A stretch of 64,000 bases of DNA, taken from Brumimicrobium mesophilum. Its GTDB lineage: Bacteria; Bacteroidota; Bacteroidia; Flavobacteriales_D; Crocinitomicaceae. Made by a program: the position numbers and the translations under genes. Below are positions 34,786 through 42,545 of this stretch, in pieces. The stretch lies in assembly GCF_003025005.1 (NCBI RefSeq), contig NZ_PVSS01000001.1, forward strand, positions 186,001-250,000. Reading direction: 5' to 3'. The notes beneath the pieces are model-generated. The model searched no databases. It was not told the origin of the DNA and saw only the letters and a program-made list of their open reading frames with translations. Numbering within the stretch: the stretch's first letter is position 1; each line of letters opens with the position of its first letter.

Positions 34786-35268
34786 CTATTTAAAAAACTT
34801 GTGATATTCACCATAAGACTCCTGCAATAAACCCACGAGATAATTAGCTTGATCATCTGTATTAGTTATGGTAAGTTCTTTTGTTAACTCTAAGTGTGGG
34901 TGCAACCACTTGTGCAATTCATTATGACTTTCTCCATTCATTGTACAACTAGAAATAAGTTGTTTATTTTGAATAGAAACTTTCTCTGCTAAATCAATGT
35001 AATCACTATTCCCCGAATTGATATATTCATTAACAAGTTGCTCCCCCTTCATAACGTAAGGCTTCATTTCTTCATTAACCTCCCATTTCTCTCCATTATT
35101 TAAGTAGATATCACTATGTCCATGAGAATGTTCGTCAGTAAATTGATTATCATCTTCGTTTGTTATTTCTTGCTCAACTGGCTCATTAGAATCCATTTTA
35201 GATTCATTTTCGCAGCTCATTAAAAACCCTATTCCAAAAAGGCCTAAGGCTAAAAGTATATGTTTCAT
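34786..35268 (-). CDS. Hypothetical His/Glu-rich lipoprotein
   Basis: 160 residues. SPII signal with lipobox FLMSC at 15-19. An acidic linker with DEHSHGHSDIYLNNGEKW follows, and then a helical domain (about 65-160) with CTMNGESHNELHKWLHPHLELTKEL. The His cluster and the Cys/His-rich CTMxGxxHxxLHxWLHPH segment suggest a metal- or haem-binding four-helix domain, but I do not recognise a named family. Single gene with terminator. Confidence 0.65.
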   Translation of the reverse strand: MKHILLALGLFGIGFLMSCENESKMDSNEPVEQEITNEDDNQFTDEHSHGHSDIYLNNGEKWEVNEEMKPYVMKGEQLVNEYINSGNSDYIDLAEKVSIQNKQLISSCTMNGESHNELHKWLHPHLELTKELTITNTDDQANYLVGLLQESYGEYHKFFK

Positions 35269-35349
35269 GTTCTTCTATTTTTTATCGAATGAATTTACAA
35301 GTAGTAAATATAAAAAAAGAATTAAAGTGCAGAATTGTTAGCATAAAAA

Positions 35350-35371
35350 AAAGGGACAAAACTGTCCCTTT
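35350..35371 (-). terminator. Rho-independent terminator
   Basis: Perfect 9-bp stem AAAGGGACA / TGTCCCTTT with loop AAAC (GTTT on the minus strand), followed on the minus strand by an uninterrupted T-run of about eight. It lies 46 bp after the stop of the gene at 35417. Confidence 0.9.
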
Positions 35372-35416
35372 CTCTATAAAATCTCTTGAATTCTTGAATT
35401 CAATATTCAAAATTAC

Positions 35417-35947
35417 TTATATCTTCATTCCTTTAACAACTCTGTCTTTACGTTGGTTTTTCTTCCAATTTTTCAATTTCACCATAAGGTATGCAGAAGC
35501 ACTTTGACGAACTGCATAATAAACAGATCCACCGTAATCCAACTCCCCTTTACCGTTAGCCCATTGTGCTACAAGGTAAAATCTTCCATTAGAAATATTT
35601 TGACGTTCTGCGAACCTTAAAACTCGACCATCACCCATTTCAAATCTAATTTGTACTGTTCCATCTTCTTCCATTTCTTCGAAAACACAAGGGCGATTTG
35701 CTGGAATAACGATTCTTTCTGATGTTGAACGTTCAGATGTAACTAACTCTCCAGATTGACCAGTAGTCGCAACTTTTGATTGTTCATCGCTTCTTTCAAG
35801 AATAATAATCTCAGAGGTATAAAACTGAACCTTCTTTAATTTCTCTGGAGTCAATTCAAATTCAGAGCGAATTTTTGTAGTGTAAGGTACTTTCGTTGCA
35901 CAACTTCCTAAAATAACAACAGTTAAAAGGGCTAATATAATTTTCAT
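35417..35947 (-). CDS. Conserved hypothetical lipoprotein
   Basis: 176 residues. SPII signal, lipobox LGSC at 13-16. The mature protein has ELTPEKLKKVQFYTSEIIILERSD, a Bacteroidota-restricted pattern, then a beta-rich domain ending in SVYYAVRQSASAYLMVKLKNWKK and a basic tail. No family with known function recognised. Clear terminator downstream. Confidence 0.75.
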   Translation of the reverse strand: MKIILALLTVVILGSCATKVPYTTKIRSEFELTPEKLKKVQFYTSEIIILERSDEQSKVATTGQSGELVTSERSTSERIVIPANRPCVFEEMEEDGTVQIRFEMGDGRVLRFAERQNISNGRFYLVAQWANGKGELDYGGSVYYAVRQSASAYLMVKLKNWKKNQRKDRVVKGMKI

Positions 35948-36009
35948 TCTACTTGATTTTTTTATTCATTTGATATTACGAAAATAGTAACAAAAAACGT
36001 TCCGAAACG

Positions 36010-36996
36010 TTAATTTACCAATAAATTACATCCACGTATATCACTTTGATCAAAACGACCAAGAATTTTAAAACGATTTCCTTCTTGGATACCCAAATCA
36101 TCTGTACCTATAAAAGAACAGCTGTAGTAATTCGCCAAATCAATTACATTTACACCACCTGTTTTTCCTTCATTTCGAATATTCAGTGGGTCATCAACAT
36201 CACGAATCAAAACTTTCATCCACTTTGGAGCAGTAAAATACTCTGTTCCGTTAGTATAAGCTTGTGATAAAAGTTCTGTCATTCCATATTCAGAATATAT
36301 GTGCTGTACTTTTAATCCTTCACACAATATTTCATGCAATTCTTCCTTGATCATTTCTTTCCTACGGCCTTTCATACCACCCGTTTCCAAAATAATGACA
36401 CCTGATAAATCTATTTTTTTCTCAGCTAAATCCAACAAAGCATAAGACACTCCAAATAAAATGATCTTCTTGTCTTCCTTTCTAGCATTTTCAATTGCAT
36501 TTATTAGCAAGTCCAAATCATTCAAATAAAAACCAGACAAGTAATGATTTGATTCCTTCACCAAATAATCAACCATATAAACTAAAGAAGATTCTCCTTG
36601 CTCTACATAATTTGGCAATAATGCCATGATGATAGCATCCTTTGGATTTACGATTTGCTTAGTGAAAGTATTTAGAAATGAATCAACATAAATTTTGGGA
36701 TCAGCCAAGTAATGTTGACTTCTTATACTTTGTGTAGTTCCAGAACTTTTGAAAACCTGTAAACTTGCGCTGTCTATTTCATCTGAAAGAATTTTGTGGG
36801 TCTTAAAAAATGAAATAGGCAAAAATGGAATTTCTTTAAAATGAGTTGGTGTTTTTCTCCCTAAAGCATCACAAAAATTTCGATAAATAGAAACGTGTTT
36901 ATATTGGTAATGATATACTTTTAAAGCAACTTCATTAAAATCTTTATCCGAATTAATTTCAAAAATGGAATTTATTAAAGAGTTATGAATTGACAC
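36010..36996 (-). CDS. LuxE/PaaK-like acyl-protein synthetase (ANL superfamily)
   Basis: 328 residues from GTG 36996. An ATG at 37044 is in frame, but a TATTTTTG promoter box (plus 37027-37034) lies inside that extension and homologues start near SLINSIFEINSDKDF. LuxE-type signatures: FLPISFFKTHKI, the P-loop-like FKSSGTTQSIRSQHYL, GVIILETGGMKGRRKEM and HIYSEYGMTELLSQAY. LuxE activates fatty acid and forms an acyl-thioester. No luxC or luxD is near, so this is one of the stand-alone Bacteroidota acyl-protein-synthetase-like enzymes with unknown substrate. Preceded by a small RNA candidate. Confidence 0.78.
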   Translation of the reverse strand: MSIHNSLINSIFEINSDKDFNEVALKVYHYQYKHVSIYRNFCDALGRKTPTHFKEIPFLPISFFKTHKILSDEIDSASLQVFKSSGTTQSIRSQHYLADPKIYVDSFLNTFTKQIVNPKDAIIMALLPNYVEQGESSLVYMVDYLVKESNHYLSGFYLNDLDLLINAIENARKEDKKIILFGVSYALLDLAEKKIDLSGVIILETGGMKGRRKEMIKEELHEILCEGLKVQHIYSEYGMTELLSQAYTNGTEYFTAPKWMKVLIRDVDDPLNIRNEGKTGGVNVIDLANYYSCSFIGTDDLGIQEGNRFKILGRFDQSDIRGCNLLVN

Positions 36997-37026
36997 TTGA
37001 GTTATTGAATTATTAAAAGTTATACG

Positions 37027-37034
37027 CAAAAATA
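37027..37034 (-). promoter_or_regulatory. Bacteroidota -7 element (TATTTTTG)
   Basis: TATTTTTG on the minus strand matches TAnnTTTG and lies just beyond the terminator at 37060-37093, so the LuxE-like gene appears to have its own promoter. No good -33 box. Confidence 0.35.
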
Positions 37035-37049
37035 GACAATTCAATTCTT

Positions 37050-37121
37050 CTTAAAAAGAATAGGAGCTCAAAACTGGCGTTTTGAACTCCTATCACACTA
37101 ATCAACCTAACCTACTACTAC
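37050..37121 (-). ncRNA. Candidate small RNA of about 70 nt ending in a strong terminator
   Basis: On the minus strand a -7 box TAAATTTG (plus 37127-37134) is followed by a roughly 30-nt single-stranded segment rich in GTAGTAGTAGG and AGGTTAGGTTGATTAG, then a hairpin: ATAGGAG...CTCCTAT (37060-37066 with 37087-37093), one mismatch, TCAAAAC / GTTTTGA, loop of 4, and TCTTTTT. No ORF fits. The LuxE-like gene has a separate promoter box after this terminator, favouring an independent RNA over a leader. No -33 box is obvious. Confidence 0.5.
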
Positions 37122-37134
37122 TTATACAAATTTA

Positions 37135-37693
37135 ACTCAAAAAATTAGAAATAAAATGATTTAACTGATTTATTTTCAGCGCTTAGCTTTACAATAAAAG
37201 CCAAAAAAGATCAGAAACTAATCACTAATTAGATTTACTTAGAAGTCAAATATATTCATAACTTGCTATATCTAATTGGTCGAAGAATAACGCCTATTCG
37301 TCTAAAAACACCTTATTACAACACAGAATAGCTTTCCAATAATAGCAGAAATAAAACAAAGATACACTACTAATAATTAGTTCAATATGTAGATTTCCGA
37401 ATAAAAACAGAATTCAATTGAGCAAAAAATAAATATTTTTGAAAATCCTCTAAACGAAAAATTGAATAGATTATAAGATTACTGATAACGATTGATTAGA
37501 AAAGTTTTTTTGAAAGCTGGAAACAAATAATATTCGCTTTCATCATAAAAATAATTAATCTACTTATATACTTTGGAAAAGGTTATTTTTGAAGTAATCG
37601 AGAGTAATGGACTTTTTTTAGGGGAAAAGGTTAATTCCATACTATCCGTTTTTAAAAGGCTTACTTTTTGTATTGCCATAAATCAAAATTCAA
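37135..37693. other. Gene-free AT-rich region
   Basis: About 560 bp between the small RNA promoter and the lipoprotein gene at 37694. I see no convincing ORF, repeat or hairpin; a short open frame at 37573-37761 overlaps the start of the lipoprotein gene and is probably spurious. Confidence 0.5.
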
Positions 37694-38377
37694 ATGAAAA
37701 GAGCACTTATTACTTTAGCATTGACAACTGGTTTACTTTTTGGGTTGTCCGGATGCTTTGAGCTTATCGAAGACACCACTTTAAATAGTGATGGAACAGG
37801 AACTTATAAACTGACTGTTAACCTTAGTGCCAGCACCACAAAAGTAAATTCTATGATGGCGATGGATAGCATTAAGGGCTCTAAGGTGCCATCCCGATCA
37901 GAACTTAAACACAATCTTCAAACATATTTATCCCAACTCGAAAAAAAGGAAGGTATTTCCAATGTTACAGGAACTTTAAATACAGAAACTTGGATTGTCA
38001 ATTTAAGTCTTGATTTTGAATCTTTAACCGATCTCAAAAAAGGACTTATTTCAATGTCGGAAGACATCACAAAAAAACCTTCACCTTCAGAAGTTAATGA
38101 TATTGTCTTGAATTTCTCTAAAAATGTTTACGAGAGAAAAATTGGAAGTCTAATTCCAGAAAATTGGCAAAAACAAGCCCGAGAAAGTGAAGATTTCTCT
38201 AAGTTAAATGAAGGAAAATGTGTTTTTATTCAACGATTTGACAAAGAGATAGAAAATGTAAACTCAGACATCGTAAGGATTGCTAAGAGCAAAAAAGCTA
38301 CTATGCTTCAACTTTCTCCACTTGTGTTAGTTAATGCTCCAGAAAAGTTAGATTATATTATTACAATAAAGCAATAA
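37694..38377 (+). CDS. Hypothetical lipoprotein
   Basis: 227 residues from ATG 37694. SPII signal with lipobox LSGC at 18-21. The mature protein begins FELIEDTTLNSDGTGTYKLTVNLS, a pattern common in Bacteroidota lipoproteins of unknown function that show one alpha/beta domain with DGTG turns. No catalytic motif. It starts a same-strand cluster with the DUF4836-like gene (68 bp gap) and the membrane-anchored protein after it (10 bp gap), suggesting that all three act together at the envelope. Confidence 0.75.
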   Translation: MKRALITLALTTGLLFGLSGCFELIEDTTLNSDGTGTYKLTVNLSASTTKVNSMMAMDSIKGSKVPSRSELKHNLQTYLSQLEKKEGISNVTGTLNTETWIVNLSLDFESLTDLKKGLISMSEDITKKPSPSEVNDIVLNFSKNVYERKIGSLIPENWQKQARESEDFSKLNEGKCVFIQRFDKEIENVNSDIVRIAKSKKATMLQLSPLVLVNAPEKLDYIITIKQ

Positions 38378-38416
38378 AGACTAAAATATTAATCTTATTC
38401 TGACTCTTTTTTTACT

Positions 38417-38424
38417 TAATTTTG
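38417..38424 (+). promoter_or_regulatory. Bacteroidota -7 element (TAATTTTG)
   Basis: TAATTTTG matches TAnnTTTG, 21 bp before ATG 38446. It could give the DUF4836-like gene a second promoter inside the cluster. No clear -33 TTTG. Confidence 0.4.
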
Positions 38425-38445
38425 TCGAATAAATAAAATTTCACA

Positions 38446-40377
38446 ATGAATAAATTTTTCACTTTACTTCTGATAATTGCCAGCACTTTTTCCGTAAAAA
38501 GTCAAGTTAACCAGATGATTTCCGACTCAGCCTACTTCGTTATGGAAGTAGATTTAGGAAAGGTGGTTAAATCAGTGCCATTAGAAGAAATCAACAAATT
38601 AGAATTTGTAAGGTTTTTAATGAAGGAATTCGAAAATAAATCAAGCTCCATCAATAACCTGTCAGATTTGGGAATCGATTTTTCATCTAAATTAATCGTA
38701 TTCAACCTTGAAAAGGATGCGTATTCATCAGTTTCAGCTATTATTCCATTAAAAGACAAACAAAAATTTCTAACGCTTTTATCTCTTGAAGAGCAGCGTA
38801 TGCTAGCAGAGAAAGGTTCAATTGAACATCAAGGAAAAGTAATTTCTGTAACAAATCAAACTTGCATCATCAATGTGATTGATTGGAAAATGAGTTATTT
38901 CCGTGAAAAAACAAGAATCTTTTTTGAAGATAACGACTGGGAACTTCCAGATAACTATTATTGGTTTAGCAACTATGATTACATCGAAGACGATATTTAT
39001 GATGTTGAAGAAGCTGCCGACGCTGTAGAAGAATATGAAGACTACGAAGAGATAACTATCGATGAAGGTGAAGAAACCATCGAAGTAGAAGTTTATGATG
39101 ATGAAGCAGAAGAGTATTATGCCGAGGAGGAAATCATCTCTAGTGAAGAAATTAAGGAACGTGAATTGGAAAATAAATTCAGACGTATTATGGATTCATT
39201 GACTGTTCTTGAAAAAGAAAGGGTAGTCACTTATCATTCGAATTTCATTAAGCAACCTGGACAAAACCTTTATGCGAAAGATGACCTTTATAAAAAAGTA
39301 AGTAATGAAGCGGCCGATGCAAAAATATATTTGAATCCATTGATGAATAACAGCATGATGAACGATTTAATGTATTACCCTTTACAAAACTACTTGGAAT
39401 ATGAATTGGAAAACTTAAGACAATTCGCCTTTTTTAACTTTACTTCTGATGGAATAAATATGGATTGGAAAATTCAAGTTTCCGATGATCTAGCAGAGGT
39501 AATGAAAGAAGCTTCATCTCAAAAAATTGACAAGAAATTATTAAAATATATTCCAGATTATGCCCAAGGAATAGCTTTATACAATGTAAATGCATTTGGT
39601 GCTTACACAAAGTTTAAGGAAATCTATATGCCAAAACTAGATGAATCAGAAGATCCGTACATGCTTATGGCCTCTGCGGTTTGGTCTACAATCGATGAAT
39701 TTGTGGATGTAGAAGCAGTATCATCAGTTTATCCTCCAAAAGTCTTAGCTTCTTATGCTGGCTTTAAAGAAGTTGAAATGACTCGTGTTTCTTATGAATA
39801 CGACGAAGAAACTTTTGAGTACACTGAAATGGACACCACATACATGGAAAAAATTCCAATGATTACTTTGGCCCTTTCAAATGAACGTGCTTATTTGATA
39901 GAGAAATACATGAAAGCAATAATGAAATTGGAAGAAGACATGGTTATCAAAAAAGATAAATATTATACAATTCTTGAAGGTCCTTGGGAATTAGGAATTG
40001 CATATCACTTGGCTGTTATTGACGATGTAATTATTTTAACAAATGATGAATCAGTTGTAAAAGATCACTTAAATGGATTCTCAGGAAAAGCATTTGATCG
40101 AAAGATTAACAAGAAAGTCAAAAAAGCGAAAATGTTTTACGCCCACATGGATTTCAATCAAGTTTCTAAAGATTTAATTGATTTAGGATTTATCAATAAC
40201 ACTGAAAATTTCATGAAATTGTTTAGTGATAAAACTGGAACAGTCGATATTGAAATGGCTGGAATTTCTAAAAACCAAGCCCATTACAAAATGAAAGTGA
40301 ACACGAATGACAACTATGAGAATGGTGGTTATTTCTTGTTTGAATTGATGAATGCCGTTTATTTATTCAACAAATAA
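38446..40377 (+). CDS. DUF4836-like exported protein with acidic insert
   Basis: 643 residues. Signal peptide at 1-19 (ends VKSQ). The body is made of repeating segments in which lipid-anchored or exported DUF4836-type proteins evaluate as several similar alpha/beta units (SAYFVMEVDLGKVVK... VSAIIPLKDKQKF...). Assignment to DUF4836 is by overall resemblance. Residues about 182-235 are an extremely acidic Glu/Asp/Tyr stretch (for example EEYEDYEEITIDEGEETIEV). No enzymatic motif. The downstream gene starts 10 bp after its stop. Confidence 0.7.
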   Translation: MNKFFTLLLIIASTFSVKSQVNQMISDSAYFVMEVDLGKVVKSVPLEEINKLEFVRFLMKEFENKSSSINNLSDLGIDFSSKLIVFNLEKDAYSSVSAIIPLKDKQKFLTLLSLEEQRMLAEKGSIEHQGKVISVTNQTCIINVIDWKMSYFREKTRIFFEDNDWELPDNYYWFSNYDYIEDDIYDVEEAADAVEEYEDYEEITIDEGEETIEVEVYDDEAEEYYAEEEIISSEEIKERELENKFRRIMDSLTVLEKERVVTYHSNFIKQPGQNLYAKDDLYKKVSNEAADAKIYLNPLMNNSMMNDLMYYPLQNYLEYELENLRQFAFFNFTSDGINMDWKIQVSDDLAEVMKEASSQKIDKKLLKYIPDYAQGIALYNVNAFGAYTKFKEIYMPKLDESEDPYMLMASAVWSTIDEFVDVEAVSSVYPPKVLASYAGFKEVEMTRVSYEYDEETFEYTEMDTTYMEKIPMITLALSNERAYLIEKYMKAIMKLEEDMVIKKDKYYTILEGPWELGIAYHLAVIDDVIILTNDESVVKDHLNGFSGKAFDRKINKKVKKAKMFYAHMDFNQVSKDLIDLGFINNTENFMKLFSDKTGTVDIEMAGISKNQAHYKMKVNTNDNYENGGYFLFELMNAVYLFNK

Positions 40378-40387
40378 CAAGGTTTAA

Positions 40388-41713
40388 ATGAACAAAAAAC
40401 TTAAAGTCACCATTGCGATTCTTATTCTTCTTTTTGGAGTGGTGACTTTAATATTGTTCCTTAGAAGTCAGCCAACAAAAGAAAAATTTCATCTTATAAA
40501 CCAGGTTTCTGAAGCTGACATTGCTTACCACGCAGATTTAGATGAAGTACTTGACGATATTATCCAATACAATTCTGAAGTTAAAAGAAGCCTAACCAAC
40601 AAAGTGGCTTTAAACAAACTGAAAAATCAACTAAATAACTCAGGCCTGGATAATAAGCATATATTTATCACCCATTCATTCAAAGATAAAGGAACCACCT
40701 CAATCTATGCAGAAATCCTAGATTCAACCGCTTTCAATTCAACTTTTAATCAATTAAGGACTTTGCTCTCCCTCAAATCACTAAAATATTCAATTGGATA
40801 TTTTATCTCAGAGAATAAAAGAACGAGCATTGAAAAACATGAACAATATGTAAAATTTAATTTTGGAAAAGGAGCAGAAAATGCCTTAACAGTGCAAGAA
40901 ACAAAGCCGAGTGTTTTTTTTACTCAACAACTGGAAAAGGTAAATGATGGAATAATCAACACGACTGGAACTCCAAAATTAGATTCAACAGATTATGCCA
41001 CTTTCACCTATTCTTATGGCAATGAATTTAATCTAACAATTGATTGGAATGTTTCTGAAAACCCTCCTTTGCAGTTGAAGAATAATCAATCGGTACAACT
41101 TTATCCAACCAGTTTAAAAATGATAAGAGCAATTACCAATGTTGATATTGAGCATGCTAAAAAACACCTCAATCAAAATCTAAAAGACTTAATTCTAATT
41201 CAATTCAAGAAACTTCCAGTATCTGCTCAGGAATTATTAAAAATTTGGACAGGTCAATCCTCAATTCAAATGGGTGGAAAAATCGCTCAAGAAACTGTCC
41301 AAATCACCACAGAATTTGATGATGATTTCAATCAAGTAGAAAAGAGAATTGTAAAAGTAGACAGTATTCTAAACATCGGATTGTATTGGGCAACATCACA
41401 ACCTTCACAAACATTGGAATTGCTTAATAAATTACCAAATGTTAATTTCGAAAAAGACAAATTACAAATTGCATTATTACCTTCTTTAAATACAATAACT
41501 GAGGAAAAAAGTGTAAAATCAACCAGTCAAAACGTTGATTTCGAAGGAAACAAAGAAAATAAATTACTTTATTTAAATATTGACATTAAAGGACTGAAAG
41601 GAAATTTAAGCATCGAAAACATATCAAAAGAGACCATTCAACTTCAGTTAAAGTTAGAAGATTGGAAAGGATTAAGCAATCCTAAAGAATTGGATATATC
41701 CAGTTTTTGGTAG
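40388..41713 (+). CDS. Hypothetical membrane-anchored protein
   Basis: 441 residues with a single N-terminal membrane anchor at about 7-26 (VTIAILILLFGVVTLILFL); the rest is extracytoplasmic and helical/strand mixed. The order of elements (HADLDEVLDDIIQYN..., later SLKMIRAITNVDIEHAKKHL) faintly parallels the preceding DUF4836-like protein, so it may be a distant member. No known motif. Probably cotranscribed with the two genes upstream. Confidence 0.65.
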   Translation: MNKKLKVTIAILILLFGVVTLILFLRSQPTKEKFHLINQVSEADIAYHADLDEVLDDIIQYNSEVKRSLTNKVALNKLKNQLNNSGLDNKHIFITHSFKDKGTTSIYAEILDSTAFNSTFNQLRTLLSLKSLKYSIGYFISENKRTSIEKHEQYVKFNFGKGAENALTVQETKPSVFFTQQLEKVNDGIINTTGTPKLDSTDYATFTYSYGNEFNLTIDWNVSENPPLQLKNNQSVQLYPTSLKMIRAITNVDIEHAKKHLNQNLKDLILIQFKKLPVSAQELLKIWTGQSSIQMGGKIAQETVQITTEFDDDFNQVEKRIVKVDSILNIGLYWATSQPSQTLELLNKLPNVNFEKDKLQIALLPSLNTITEEKSVKSTSQNVDFEGNKENKLLYLNIDIKGLKGNLSIENISKETIQLQLKLEDWKGLSNPKELDISSFW

Positions 41714-41734
41714 ACGAAATTATCATTTCGAAAT

Positions 41735-41835
41735 AAGATATCCGTGCTGCTGCAGTTCAGCTTTCCTTGACGATGTATCCTGTTTGCGGTGACTGCGCTT
41801 ATCGAAGGCACCGAAGCCATCGGAGGCCCGAGTTA
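41735..41835. repeat. GC-rich intergenic segment with REP-like word
   Basis: About 54% GC by hand count against about one third in the surroundings. It contains ggtgactgcgcttatcgaag (41788-41807), whose reverse complement resembles the CTTCGACTACGCTCAATCACC core at 20830-20850. It ends directly at the thioesterase stop codon. An open frame through it (41767-41949) runs antisense into the thioesterase and is not credible. Confidence 0.5.
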
Positions 41836-41837
41836 CA

Positions 41838-42362
41838 TTATACCTCTTCTTCAGGCAAGAACAACCTTTTCAACTCAGTCGCTTCTTCTGGATTCATTTT
41901 CCCTGCTAAAATTAAACTCAATTGTTTTCTTCGTAAAGCTCCTTCGTAACGGTCTTTTTCCTCTTCTGTTTCTGGTTGAATTTTAGGTACACTGATAGGA
42001 CCTCCATTCTGATCTACTGCAACAAAAGTATAGATGGCTTCATTTATTTTTGTACGTACTCCTGAAACTTGATTCTCAATAAAAACATCAATGAATACCT
42101 CCATTGAACTTGTAAAAGCACGAGAAACTTTTGCTTCTAAGGTCACAACATCTGATTCTTTAATAGGTGATCCAAATGATACATTATTTACAGAAGCCGT
42201 TACTACAACTCTCCTACTGTGACGTTGCGCAGAAATTGCACTTGTAACATCCATCCAGCCCAAAAGTTGACCTCCAAATAAATTCCCGTGTGGATTTGTA
42301 TCGTTAGGTAAAACAATTTTTGTAGTAACTGTCAATGATTCTTTTGGAGATTTTGCTTTCAT
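41838..42362 (-). CDS. Acyl-CoA thioesterase (YciA/BFIT-like hotdog protein)
   Basis: 174 residues, cytoplasmic. Hotdog-fold signature: VLPNDTNPHGNLFGGQLLGWMD (catalytic Asn/Asp region) then AAR/Q-like SAQRHSRRVVVTASVNNVSFGSPIKESDVV and VFIDVFIENQVSG. It hydrolyses acyl-CoA thioesters; the chain-length range cannot be read from sequence. A promoter box is present at 42379-42386. Single gene. Confidence 0.9.
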   Translation of the reverse strand: MKAKSPKESLTVTTKIVLPNDTNPHGNLFGGQLLGWMDVTSAISAQRHSRRVVVTASVNNVSFGSPIKESDVVTLEAKVSRAFTSSMEVFIDVFIENQVSGVRTKINEAIYTFVAVDQNGGPISVPKIQPETEEEKDRYEGALRRKQLSLILAGKMNPEEATELKRLFLPEEEV

Positions 42363-42378
42363 CTGATATTATTTTCTG

Positions 42379-42386
42379 CAAAATTA
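42379..42386 (-). promoter_or_regulatory. Bacteroidota -7 element (TAATTTTG)
   Basis: Minus-strand TAATTTTG, 16 bp upstream of the thioesterase ATG at 42362; matches TAnnTTTG. No strong -33 box. Confidence 0.45.
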
Positions 42387-42545
42387 ATACAAGCTAGAGA
42401 CATTTAGGCTTAAAGAAAGATAAATAATGAGTTATATTTTAAATTTCTTTTGGGAATCATGCCAATAAAGATGACTTTAAGCTTCCGCACAAATCACCAA
42501 TCAAGTATAACTAGGATAAAGTAAAGGTTTTCTATAATCAATCTT

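Noticed and set aside
37573-37761. 62-codon plus-strand frame before the lipoprotein gene
   Set aside because: Overlaps the true ATG 37694 with its signal peptide in another frame; no signal or motif.
41767-41949. Overlapping plus-strand frames in the GC-rich segment before the thioesterase
   Set aside because: Run antisense into a well-recognised thioesterase; apparently created by the GC-rich repeat.
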